The translations under genes and the position numbers were made by a program. Positions 1 through 6,035 of a stretch of DNA of 18,423 nt are shown in pieces. How positions within the stretch are numbered: the first letter of the stretch is position 1; every line of letters begins with the position of its first letter. The stretch is from an uncultured Prevotella sp. Lineage in GTDB: Bacteria > Bacteroidota > Bacteroidia > Bacteroidales > Bacteroidaceae. Under the pieces are notes generated by a model. That model was not told the DNA's origin, searched no databases, and worked only from the letters and a program-made list of their open reading frames with translations. The DNA is taken from the NCBI GenBank assembly GCA_900554545.1, contig USHW01000042.1:1-18423 (forward strand), read 5' to 3'.

Positions 1-70
1 TGCCTCACTTGAAAACGATTATTTACTGAAAATAGAATAAAAACCATCCAACAGAACTGCGGATGAACCG
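1..70 (-). repeat. Dispersed intergenic repeat, copy 1 (outward-facing)
   Basis: Read on the minus strand, this segment starts with CGGTTCATCCGC, continues with a near-match of the TTCTGTTGGATG block, and ends with TCAAGTGAGGCA after an AT-rich middle. The same layout, with one base difference in spacing, is found on the plus strand at 18333-18403. The conserved blocks match almost exactly while the AT-rich middle has diverged. It contains CATCC/GGATG arms that could form a small hairpin. The window begins inside or at the edge of this copy, so its true outer limit is unknown. Confidence 0.6.
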
Positions 71-78
71 CAAGAGGG

Positions 79-147
79 GGCCTTTTGGCCTGCAAAAGGC
101 CGTCTTTTGGCTTGTAAAAGGCCACCTTTTGCAAGGTAAAAGGTGGC
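79..147. repeat. CAAAAGG/CCTTTTG hairpin cluster
   Basis: Two perfect stem-loops lie close together. GGCCTTTTG at 79-87 pairs with CAAAAGGCC at 93-101 (9 bp, 5-base loop). GCCACCTTTT at 121-130 pairs with AAAAGGTGGC at 138-147 (10 bp, 7-base loop). Between them a further CTTTTGG / TAAAAGGCC pair repeats the same theme. The arms are variants of one word, so this is a small array of related palindromes. Clusters of this type are, from general familiarity, common between genes in Prevotella. No function is known to me. Confidence 0.7.
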
Positions 148-187
148 ATATTGCGGAGCGCTTGATAATCAGGGAGTTATGAAGCGG

Positions 188-268
188 TATTTGGCTTATC
201 AGCCGAATAGGCCCTATAAGGCTTATAGGACTAATAGGCCAAATACGGCTAATAGGGCATATAGGGGT
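188..268. repeat. Nine-base degenerate tandem repeat, about nine units
   Basis: Units begin at 188, 197, 206, 215, 224, 233, 242, 251 and 260, exactly nine bases apart. The first two units are poorly conserved; the last seven fit (A/T)ATA(A/G/C)G followed by three variable bases, for example AATAGGCCC, TATAGGACT, AATAGGGCA. Units are diverged but the period is strictly kept. Because nine is a multiple of three, the array reads as a three-residue protein repeat in any frame, which makes open frames here misleading. It sits upstream of the peptidase promoter. Confidence 0.75.
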
Positions 269-289
269 AATTTGCAAAGACATATTAGG

Positions 290-320
290 CTCCCTCCCTT
301 GGGGAGGGTTGGGGTGGGTA
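290..320 (+). repeat. GC-rich palindromic dispersed element, copy R1
   Basis: A CCCTCCC / GGGAGGG type palindrome with a TTGG centre is followed by the tail GGTTGGGGTGGGTA. Four more copies of the same palindrome-plus-tail occur in the window at 1811-1840, 1976-2007, 17384-17414 and 17493-17522. The asymmetric tail gives each copy an orientation; this one is plus. It lies about 20 bases upstream of the peptidase -33 box. Confidence 0.8.
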
Positions 321-341
321 CGTCATTTTCACTCCCTTTTA

Positions 342-373
342 TTTTGCATTTCGCTCGGCTTGCACTATCTTTG
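342..373 (+). promoter_or_regulatory. Bacteroidetes-type promoter of the S8 peptidase gene
   Basis: TTTTG at 342-346 serves as the -33 box and TATCTTTG at 366-373 matches the -7 consensus TAnnTTTG exactly, with 19 bases between them. Transcription should begin near 380, only about 20 bases before the ATG at 399. This placement excludes the longer in-frame start at 309, which would lie upstream of the promoter. Confidence 0.8.
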
Positions 374-398
374 CACATTAAAAACGAAAGTAAAGCCG

Positions 399-1802
399 AT
401 GCACAAGATAGCAGCAATATTGATGTTTCTCGCGTTCGCCTCAGCCGTTTGCGCGCGCACGGGCGAAAATGCGCTGAAGGTGAAGTATCCGGGCGGCAGG
501 ACATACATGTTCCGCGTTGAGCTGAAAGACAAGAACGGCACGCCCTTCAGCCTCGACAGGCCGTCGGAGTTCCTGTCGGCAAAGGCTCTGGAGCGGCGCA
601 ACCGCCAGCATCTGCGGCTTGATTCCACCGACCTTCCCGTCAATCCGGCTTATATAAACGAAATCCTTTCTACGGGAGTTGAAGTGGTGGGGCACAGCAA
701 GTGGAACAACACCGTGCTTGTGCGCAGCCGCCATTTGTCACGGCTGAAGAGCATCGCGCTGCTCGGGTGCGTCAAGTCTATCCGCAAGGTGTGGACGTCT
801 CCCGACTCGATAAGTCCCGCTCCGCCGCGTGCGAGGTATCACACGGAGTTCAACCATTGGGAGACTGTAAAGCAAAGTCCTTACGGAGTGACGCTCGAGC
901 AGACGGAAATGGTGGCCGGCGAGCAGCTGCACAGCCGCGGCTATCGCGGTCGAGGAATGACAATAGCTGTGCTCGACGGCGGCTTTATGAACGCCGACCG
1001 CATACCGTGCCTCAAAGAAGCGCGTGTTGTCGGCACGGCAGACTTCGTTGTGCCGCGTTCAGAAAGCATATTCAAGGAGATGGACCACGGCACGAAGGTG
1101 CTCTCGGTAATGGCCGCCGACGTGCCCGGCACATTCGTCGGGGCAGCTCCTGACGCCTCTTTCTGGCTGCTGCGGTGCGAGGACGGTTATACCGAAAGCC
1201 TTGCCGAAGAGGACTATTGGGCGGCGGCAGCCGAGTTTGCCGACAGCGTAGGCGTTGACATAATAAGCAGCTCGTTGGGCTTCCATGCCTTCGACAGTTC
1301 CGCAGACAACTATACCTACCGTCAGCTTGACGGCCATACCGCCCTTATTTCACGTAGCGCCTCGATGCTTGCGGCCAAGGGCATACTGCTCATAAACAGT
1401 GCTGGCAACGACGGAATGGCCTCGTGGAAGAAAATCAACGTGCCTGCCGACGCGCAGGACATCATCACCGTGGGCGCGGTTACGCCCGACAGGCTCAACG
1501 CTTCGTTCAGCAGCATCGGCCCGACGGCTGACGGCCGCATAAAGCCCGACGTCATGGCGCAGGGCAGTCCGACGGCCGTCATCACCGGCAGGGGCACTAT
1601 AATAAAAGATGTGGGCACGTCGTTTGCCACTCCGCTTGTGGCCGGACTGGCCGCTTGTCTTTGGCAGGCGTTGCCCGGGAAGACGGCTTTGCAGATGGTA
1701 GACCTGTTGCGCCGCTGCGCCGACAACGCCGCTACGCCGGACAACATCTACGGTTACGGCATACCAGACTTCTGGAAAGCATACGAAATGGGGAAGGAGT
1801 GA
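399..1802 (+). CDS. Secreted S8 (subtilisin-like) serine peptidase
   Basis: The 467-residue product is a subtilase that should hydrolyse peptide bonds outside the cytoplasm. An N-terminal signal peptide is visible (MHKIAAILMFLAFASAVCA, cleavage expected near residue 19). There is no good lipobox although a Cys sits at residue 18. Residues about 20-180 form a propeptide-like region. The catalytic triad is complete: Asp193 in IAVLDGG, His230 in MDHGTK and Ser408 in GTSFATP. Asn337 in NSAGND matches the oxyanion-hole residue. The protein ends shortly after the catalytic domain at YGIPDFW, with no C-terminal sorting domain or adhesin modules. The ATG at 399 was chosen because the promoter lies at 342-373 and the signal peptide begins there. 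It is followed eight bases later by palindromic element R2, which could act as a terminator. Family assignment is firm; the substrate is unknown. Confidence 0.9.
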   Translation: MHKIAAILMFLAFASAVCARTGENALKVKYPGGRTYMFRVELKDKNGTPFSLDRPSEFLSAKALERRNRQHLRLDSTDLPVNPAYINEILSTGVEVVGHSKWNNTVLVRSRHLSRLKSIALLGCVKSIRKVWTSPDSISPAPPRARYHTEFNHWETVKQSPYGVTLEQTEMVAGEQLHSRGYRGRGMTIAVLDGGFMNADRIPCLKEARVVGTADFVVPRSESIFKEMDHGTKVLSVMAADVPGTFVGAAPDASFWLLRCEDGYTESLAEEDYWAAAAEFADSVGVDIISSSLGFHAFDSSADNYTYRQLDGHTALISRSASMLAAKGILLINSAGNDGMASWKKINVPADAQDIITVGAVTPDRLNASFSSIGPTADGRIKPDVMAQGSPTAVITGRGTIIKDVGTSFATPLVAGLAACLWQALPGKTALQMVDLLRRCADNAATPDNIYGYGIPDFWKAYEMGKE

Positions 1803-1810
1803 ATTTGAAA

Positions 1811-1840
1811 ACCCACCCCAGCCCTCCCCAAGGGAGGGTG
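1811..1840 (-). repeat. GC-rich palindromic dispersed element, copy R2
   Basis: Minus-strand copy of the R1 element: ACCCACCCCAG tail complement followed by CCCTCCC-CAA-GGGAGGG. It begins eight bases after the peptidase stop codon. The 7-bp GC stem followed by TGTTTGG could serve as a weak transcription terminator for the peptidase gene, but there is no long U-tract. Confidence 0.75.
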
Positions 1841-1930
1841 TTTGGATAGCTTATCAGGCGATAATGCCGGTGGTGATATGTATCTGTTCTTTTTGCTCCT
1901 TGCCTGTATTCTTTATTGACTTTTGATAAA

Positions 1931-3304
1931 ATGAAATATCAAGACGTGCTTTTTGCACCTGACAATGGTAATCAAGCCTCTTTCCTTCGGAAGGGTGGGG
2001 GTGGGTATCTGTCTCTGCTTGAACTTAACTCCCTTGTCCGCCAGGCAGTTGATTTGACACTGCCTGACGAGTATTGGGTGGAGGCAGAGCTGTCGGAAGT
2101 GCGCGAGCGCGGCGGCCATTGCTATATGGAGCTTGTCCAGAAAGCCGCCGACGGGGTTACGCCTGTGGCGCGTGCGTCTGCAAAGTGCTGGCGCAGCGCA
2201 TGGATGTTGGTGCGCCCACACTTCGAGCGCGTTACCGGCGAGACTCTCCGTCAGGGGCTGAAGGTGCTGCTGAAGGTGCGTGCGCAGTTCCATGAGAACT
2301 ACGGTTTTTCATGGATTGTGTCAGATATCGACCCCACGTTCACCCTCGGCGACATGGCTCGCAAGCGTCAGGAGGTTATACGCAAGCTGAAGGAGGAAGG
2401 AGTGTTCGACCTTAACAAGCAGCTCGCCCTTTCGCCGTTCGCCCAGAATATAGCCGTAATATCCAGCGAGACGGCAGCCGGTTACGGCGACTTCTGCAAC
2501 CAGCTTGACACCAACCAGTTCGGTTTCGGGTTCAGCGTGACGCTTTTTCCTGCCATAATGCAGGGCGAACGCACCGCGCAGAGCATTATCTCCGCCTTGG
2601 ATTGTGTGAACGCCGACGCTGAAAAATATGACTGCGTGGTTATAATAAGAGGTGGAGGTGCAACGAGCGACCTATCCGCTTTCGACTCGTTTGAACTTGC
2701 CGAGAACGTTGCAAACTTCCCTCTGCCTGTCGTTACGGGCATCGGCCACGAGCGTGACGAGTCGGTTGTGGACATGGTTGCGCACACTCGCGCGAAGACT
2801 CCGACCGCCGCCGCCGCGCTGCTTATTGACAACCTGAAGCGTACTTCTGAGCGTATCGACCATGCACGCATGGCCGTAGCCACAGCCGTAAGCCGCCGAA
2901 TGGACTTTGAGCGGTTGCGCCTTGCACGTTCGGCTGAGCGCATCCCGGTGCTGTTCTCTCTCGTGAGGACGCGCCATGAGGCACGGATAGACGCCTTGTC
3001 GGCCAAGCTGCGTGCTGCCGTCGATGCCGGTCTGGGGTCCGCCTTGCACCGCATTGAGCGTTTGGCGGCCGGAATACAGCCGTTGGCGGAACGGCGCATC
3101 ACCGCCGAGAAGCACCGCCTTGAACTGCTTGAACAGCGCACCGCCGCGCTTGACCCTGCACGCCTGCTCAGGCGCGGCTACTCGATAACGTTGCACAACG
3201 GCAGCGCCGTGCGCTCGTCGGCGGCATTGAGAGACGGCGACGTCATCGAGACCTTGTTTGGAAAAGGGCGGATAAAGTCTACTGTAACAAAGAAAGTCAA
3301 ATGA
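1931..3304 (+). CDS. xseA: Exonuclease VII large subunit
   Basis: XseA is the catalytic subunit of exonuclease VII, a cytoplasmic single-strand DNA exonuclease that releases oligonucleotides. The 457-residue product has an N-terminal OB-fold (about residues 30-125, with SLLELNSLVRQ and ELSEVRERGGHCYMELVQK) and the catalytic core with the signature RGGG at 240-243 and GIGHERD at 270-276. A helical region follows, and the C-terminus has the RGYSIT motif. The first in-frame ATG is at 1931; a TTG at 1916 is possible but less likely. Residues 1 to about 26 do not look like XseA: they include a translation of dispersed repeat R3 (FLRKGGGG), and recognisable homology starts just after it. The partner gene xseB follows 72 bases downstream, as expected for an operon. 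No perfect promoter is visible in the 128-base gap upstream. Confidence 0.95.
   Translation: MKYQDVLFAPDNGNQASFLRKGGGGYLSLLELNSLVRQAVDLTLPDEYWVEAELSEVRERGGHCYMELVQKAADGVTPVARASAKCWRSAWMLVRPHFERVTGETLRQGLKVLLKVRAQFHENYGFSWIVSDIDPTFTLGDMARKRQEVIRKLKEEGVFDLNKQLALSPFAQNIAVISSETAAGYGDFCNQLDTNQFGFGFSVTLFPAIMQGERTAQSIISALDCVNADAEKYDCVVIIRGGGATSDLSAFDSFELAENVANFPLPVVTGIGHERDESVVDMVAHTRAKTPTAAAALLIDNLKRTSERIDHARMAVATAVSRRMDFERLRLARSAERIPVLFSLVRTRHEARIDALSAKLRAAVDAGLGSALHRIERLAAGIQPLAERRITAEKHRLELLEQRTAALDPARLLRRGYSITLHNGSAVRSSAALRDGDVIETLFGKGRIKSTVTKKVK
1976..2007 (+). repeat. GC-rich palindromic element, copy R3, inside the xseA reading frame
   Basis: CTTTCCTTCGGAAGGG followed by the tail TGGGGGTGGGTA matches the plus-orientation element seen at 290-320, with a degraded left arm. 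It lies in frame within the 5' end of xseA and encodes FLRKGGGGY at about residues 18-26, immediately before the conserved OB-fold. No alternative ATG, GTG or TTG start exists in frame between the repeat and the conserved region. Confidence 0.7.
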
Positions 3305-3341
3305 GCTTGTCACGCCATTCCATAAAATTCCATATCTCACA

Positions 3342-3365
3342 GTTCTCACGAAGAAATAAGAAAAA
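3342..3365 (+). promoter_or_regulatory. Shared intercistronic leader motif ahead of xseB
   Basis: The sequence GTTCTCACG-AAGAAATAAG-AAAAA lies 11 bases before the xseB start. Closely similar sequence precedes hlyD (13074-13099) and, on the minus strand, cydB (8347-8370). The match to hlyD extends upstream through CTCAC and ATTCCA blocks. Position and A-richness suggest a translation-initiation region in place of a Shine-Dalgarno site; this is inference. Confidence 0.4.
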
Positions 3366-3376
3366 CTATCGCAACA

Positions 3377-3565
3377 ATGAAAGAAACCACTTACGAGGAA
3401 GCTCTCAAGCAGCTTGAAACCATCGTGGCCAAGATGGAAAACGACGAACTCGACATTGACAGCCTGTCGCAACAGCTTAAGACAGCCCAACGCCTAATCA
3501 AGCTTTGCAAGGACAAACTTGCTAAGGCCGACGGGGAAATAAAGAAAATCCTTGGCGATTCTTAA
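3377..3565 (+). CDS. xseB: Exonuclease VII small subunit
   Basis: The 62-residue product is the small helical subunit that binds XseA and is needed for exonuclease VII activity. Its sequence fits the family: an N-terminal TYEEALKQLETIVAKME helix, the acidic ENDELDIDSL turn, then a second basic helix ending KKILGDS. XseB proteins are usually 60-85 residues, so this one is full length. It lies 72 bases after the xseA stop on the same strand. The gap carries the leader motif at 3342-3365, so co-transcription with xseA is likely. A 7-bp hairpin at 3641-3664 may end the transcript. Confidence 0.93.
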   Translation: MKETTYEEALKQLETIVAKMENDELDIDSLSQQLKTAQRLIKLCKDKLAKADGEIKKILGDS

Positions 3566-3640
3566 TTCGTAATCCGTGACGTAAATCCATGATTGCTTGC
3601 CGGTGGGTGCTGGTATTATAAGATTTATCCTTCCAATTCT

Positions 3641-3664
3641 TGCCGTACGCTACTCTTTACGGCA
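3641..3664 (+). terminator. Possible terminator hairpin after xseB
   Basis: TGCCGTA at 3641-3647 pairs perfectly with TACGGCA at 3658-3664 across a 10-base loop, followed by AAATTATTTGATAAAT. The stem is short and the downstream tract is AT-rich rather than a clean run of T, so termination is only plausible. It lies 76 bases past xseB and just upstream of the ilvE promoter. Confidence 0.35.
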
Positions 3665-3682
3665 AAATTATTTGATAAATAA

Positions 3683-3713
3683 TTGTTTGTTACTAAGATA
3701 ATTGTTACTTTTG
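3683..3713 (+). promoter_or_regulatory. Bacteroidetes-type promoter of ilvE
   Basis: TTG at 3683-3685 as the -33 box and TACTTTTG at 3706-3713 as the -7 box (TAnnTTTG exact) are separated by 20 bases. The predicted start of transcription is about 3720, giving a leader of roughly 25 bases before the ilvE ATG at 3745. The surrounding sequence is strongly AT-rich. Confidence 0.8.
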
Positions 3714-3744
3714 CAACAATAAACTCATCAATTAAAGCTATATT

Positions 3745-4767
3745 ATGAAAAATATGGATTGGGCAAACTTGTCTTTTGGCTATCGGCCGACAGACTATAA
3801 CGTCCGTTGTTATTACCGCGACGGAAAGTGGGGAGAAATCGAGGTGTGCTCAGACGAGTACATCAAGATGCACATGGCGGCCACATGCCTGCATTACGGT
3901 CAGGAAGCTTTTGAGGGGCTGAAGGCCTACCGCTGTCCTGACGGCAAGGTGCGTGTGTTCCGCATGGACGAGAACGCCGCGCGTCTGCAAAGCACTTGCC
4001 GCGGCATACTTATGCCTGAAGTGTCTACTGAACTGTTTGAGGAAATGGTGACCAAGGTTGTCCGCCTCAACCAGGATTATATCCCGACTTATGAGAGCGG
4101 TGCCACTCTTTATATACGTCCGCTGTTGGTTGGAATGTCGGCGCAGGTAGGTGTGCATCCTGCTTCTGAATACCTGTTCATGATATTCGTGACACCGGTA
4201 GGTCCGTATTTCAAGGGAGGATTTGCCACAAATCCATACGTCATCATACGTGAGTACGACCGTTCCGCTCCGCTTGGCACAGGCGTATATAAGGTCGGTG
4301 GCAACTACGCCGCTTCTCTGCGTGCCAACAAGCTGGCTCATGACCTCGGCTATGCCTGCGAGTTCTATCTCGACGCCAAGGAAAAGAAGTATATGGACGA
4401 GTGCGGTGCGGCCAACTTCTTCGGCATCAAGGACAATACGTATGTCACACCGAAGTCGACGAGCATACTGCCGAGCATCACCAACAAGAGCCTTATGCAG
4501 CTTGCAGAGGACATGGGCATGAAAGTTGAGCGCAGGCAAATTCCTGAAGAAGAGCTTTCAACGTTCGAAGAGGCCGGAGCATGCGGTACTGCCGCTGTGA
4601 TAAGTCCTATCTCCAAGATTGACGATTTGGAGAACCACAAGAGCTATGTCATCAGCAAGGACGGTAAGCCAGGCCCTATAAGCACCATGCTTTACAACAA
4701 GCTGCGCAACATTCAGTACGGCATAGAGCCTGATGTACATGGATGGACGAAAGTAGTGATTGAATAA
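3745..4767 (+). CDS. ilvE: Branched-chain amino acid aminotransferase
   Basis: IlvE exchanges amino groups between leucine, isoleucine or valine and 2-oxoglutarate using pyridoxal phosphate, in the cytoplasm. The 340-residue product is a full-length fold-type IV (class IV) aminotransferase. The PLP lysine is Lys183 in TGVYKVGGNYAASL. Other visible family blocks are HYGQEAFEGLKAYR near the N-terminus, ECGAANFFGI after the lysine, and the phosphate-binding loop GACGTAAVISPI at about 277-288. The start MKNMDWANLSFGY agrees with Bacteroides IlvE N-termini; a second ATG at 3754 is less likely. It has its own promoter at 3683-3713 and is followed by a large inverted repeat, so it may be monocistronic or read through into trmB. 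Confidence 0.95.
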   Translation: MKNMDWANLSFGYRPTDYNVRCYYRDGKWGEIEVCSDEYIKMHMAATCLHYGQEAFEGLKAYRCPDGKVRVFRMDENAARLQSTCRGILMPEVSTELFEEMVTKVVRLNQDYIPTYESGATLYIRPLLVGMSAQVGVHPASEYLFMIFVTPVGPYFKGGFATNPYVIIREYDRSAPLGTGVYKVGGNYAASLRANKLAHDLGYACEFYLDAKEKKYMDECGAANFFGIKDNTYVTPKSTSILPSITNKSLMQLAEDMGMKVERRQIPEEELSTFEEAGACGTAAVISPISKIDDLENHKSYVISKDGKPGPISTMLYNKLRNIQYGIEPDVHGWTKVVIE

Positions 4768-4778
4768 ATTAAGAATTA

Positions 4779-4846
4779 AAATGAAAAGTGAAAAATCCAA
4801 TGGCCGGTATTGGATGTAGGACAGATGGATTTTTCACTTTTCATTT
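4779..4846. repeat. Perfect 21-bp inverted repeat, probable terminator hairpin
   Basis: The purine-rich arm at 4779-4799 (AAATGAAAAGTG...) is exactly complementary to the pyrimidine-rich arm at 4826-4846 (...CACTTTTCATTT), with a 26-base loop. It begins 12 bases after the ilvE stop and ends 20 bases before trmB. A further partial copy (CTCATTTTTCATTT) continues toward trmB. As RNA it would be a long, AU-rich hairpin with a U-rich 3' side. A role in termination or processing is inferred. An in-frame TTG start upstream of trmB would run through the repeat and is rejected. Confidence 0.75.
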
Positions 4847-4866
4847 CTCATTTTTCATTTGATAAA

Positions 4867-5637
4867 ATGTCTAAAGGCAAATTGGCCAAGTTCGCCGATA
4901 TGGAGCGTTACTCCAATGTATTCCAGTATCCGTATTCGGTTGTAGACAATGTTCCTTTTGATATGAAAGGGCGTTGGCGTGAGATGTATTTCCATAATGA
5001 CAATCCCATTGTGCTTGAACTTGGCTGCGGCCGGGGAGAGTATGCCGTCGGGCTGGCGCGCATGTTCCCGGAAGTGAACTTCATAGGTGTGGACATAAAG
5101 GGTGCGCGCATGTGGACAGGGGCAACCCAGGCGCTTGCCGAGGGGCTGTCAAACGTGGCGTTCCTGCGCACCAACATAGAGATTATCGACCGCTTTTTCG
5201 CTCCCGGCGAGGTGCAGGAAATATGGCTGACGTTCAGCGACCCGCAGATGAAGAATGTGCGCAAGCGCCTTACCAGCACGTACTTCATGGAGCGTTACCG
5301 CCGCTTCCTTGTTGACGGTGGTATTGTACACCTTAAGACTGACAGCAATTTCCTTTTCACATATACAAAATACATGGTGGAGCATAACGCCCTGCCGGTG
5401 CTCTTTTCAACGGAAGACCTTTACCATGCGGCTGATGTTGACGACGAGACGCGACGCATCCTTTCCATACGGACTTATTATGAGAGCCAGTGGATAGAGC
5501 GTGGGATGAACATACGCTACATGAAGTTCCGCTTGCCACATGCCGTGGCCTTGACGGAGTCGGGTGTGGAAATTCCTGTTGACGACTACCGTAGTTACAA
5601 GCGTGCCGGACGGAGCGGAGTGGAGACACGGCAGTGA
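4867..5637 (+). CDS. trmB: tRNA (guanine-N7-)-methyltransferase
   Basis: TrmB methylates N7 of guanosine 46 in the tRNA variable loop using S-adenosylmethionine. The 256-residue product has a class I methyltransferase fold. The SAM-binding motif is VLELGCGRGEY at 49-59, followed by the acidic residue in FIGVDIKGARMW. The substrate and catalytic loop is TFSDPQMKNVRKR around Asp125-Pro126, and HLKTDSNFLF places Asp159. The loop QMKNVRKR replaces the WHKKRH of enterobacterial TrmB, as expected from Bacteroidetes homologues. The ATG at 4867 follows GATAAA; the same TTTGATAAAATG context is seen at xseA. No TAnnTTTG box is evident in the 99-base gap, so it may be read from the ilvE promoter. Confidence 0.93.
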   Translation: MSKGKLAKFADMERYSNVFQYPYSVVDNVPFDMKGRWREMYFHNDNPIVLELGCGRGEYAVGLARMFPEVNFIGVDIKGARMWTGATQALAEGLSNVAFLRTNIEIIDRFFAPGEVQEIWLTFSDPQMKNVRKRLTSTYFMERYRRFLVDGGIVHLKTDSNFLFTYTKYMVEHNALPVLFSTEDLYHAADVDDETRRILSIRTYYESQWIERGMNIRYMKFRLPHAVALTESGVEIPVDDYRSYKRAGRSGVETRQ

Positions 5638-5673
5638 AAAGGTAAAGAGCGGAAGGCTGTAAACCAGATAATC

Positions 5674-5704
5674 TTGACGGAGCAATAACTTTTCCGTACT
5701 TTTG
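5674..5704 (+). promoter_or_regulatory. Promoter with no obvious gene (orphan promoter)
   Basis: TTG at 5674-5676 and TACTTTTG at 5697-5704 are spaced by exactly 20 bases, a textbook match to the Bacteroidetes promoter. Transcription should start near 5711, but the next recognisable gene (mrp) begins at 6036 and has its own TAnnTTTG box at 6003-6010. Either this is a distal mrp promoter with a 325-base leader, or it drives a small RNA or small ORF. Confidence 0.7.
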
Positions 5705-5709
5705 CATTT

Positions 5710-5960
5710 TTTTGTTTTCCAATATGATACATATCGCGTTGCGATATGTAGTCTTTTGCGTTGTGGTTTGCCGCAAACGGGAGCCTGAAAGGTGATGTTT
5801 TGTCTTTCAATTACCATTCTGTGGTGCAACATGTTGAGGTAGAATATGTTACGTCATGAAAGGTCTGATTGTCGATGCGGTGGAATACCGCGCCTGCATC
5901 TTTCATCGCAGATATAGCCGGATGGCTGAATTTTGCGTCGGAAAATGAAAGACGAAAGGC
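5710..5960 (+). other. Structured intergenic region, candidate small RNA or leader
   Basis: The 398-base gap between trmB and mrp has no recognisable protein. Downstream of the orphan promoter are several potential stems: ACATATCGC/GCGATATGT (5729-5749, 9 bp, 3-base loop), TTTGCG/CGCAAA, GAAAG/CTTTC, AACAT/ATGTT and, around 5876-5902, GATGC-GCGGT...ACCGC-GCATC. A 23-codon ORF at 5724-5795 (MIHIALRYVV start, hydrophobic middle, RKREPER end) overlaps the first hairpin. I recognise no known riboswitch or RNA family. Whether it is a non-coding RNA, a leader peptide region or decayed sequence cannot be decided from sequence alone. Confidence 0.3.
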
Positions 5961-6002
5961 ATTTTATGGAAATAAAACGCTTACAGTAACGGGATTATTT
6001 TA

Positions 6003-6010
6003 TAATTTTG
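6003..6010 (+). promoter_or_regulatory. -7 box of a proximal mrp promoter
   Basis: TAATTTTG matches TAnnTTTG exactly and lies 26 bases before the mrp ATG. No clear TTG is found at the expected -33 position (about 5980-5985 reads CTTACAG), so this may be a weak or regulated promoter. Confidence 0.55.
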
Positions 6011-6035
6011 CACGGCAAACTAAAACAGAAGCATT

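Noticed and set aside
188..268. CRISPR array
   Set aside because: Units are only nine bases with no spacers, and no cas gene is present.
309..398. Upstream in-frame extension of the S8 peptidase (start at 309)
   Set aside because: A consensus promoter lies at 342-373, so an ATG at 309 would not be on the transcript, and a clear signal peptide begins at 399.
143..520. 125-codon plus-strand frame through the repeats
   Set aside because: It translates the nine-base array and repeat R1 and then runs out of frame through the start of the peptidase gene; no protein family resemblance.
1888..1895. Possible xseA promoter (TCTTTTTG)
   Set aside because: It misses the conserved A of TAnnTTTG and has no TTG at the -33 position.
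2482..3490. Long minus-strand frames (219 and 272 codons) opposite xseA
   Set aside because: They are antisense to a convincing gene, have low-complexity Ser/Arg/Ala-rich sequence, and show no start context or known domain.
3850..4539. 229-codon minus-strand frame opposite ilvE
   Set aside because: Antisense shadow of a full-length, motif-complete aminotransferase gene.
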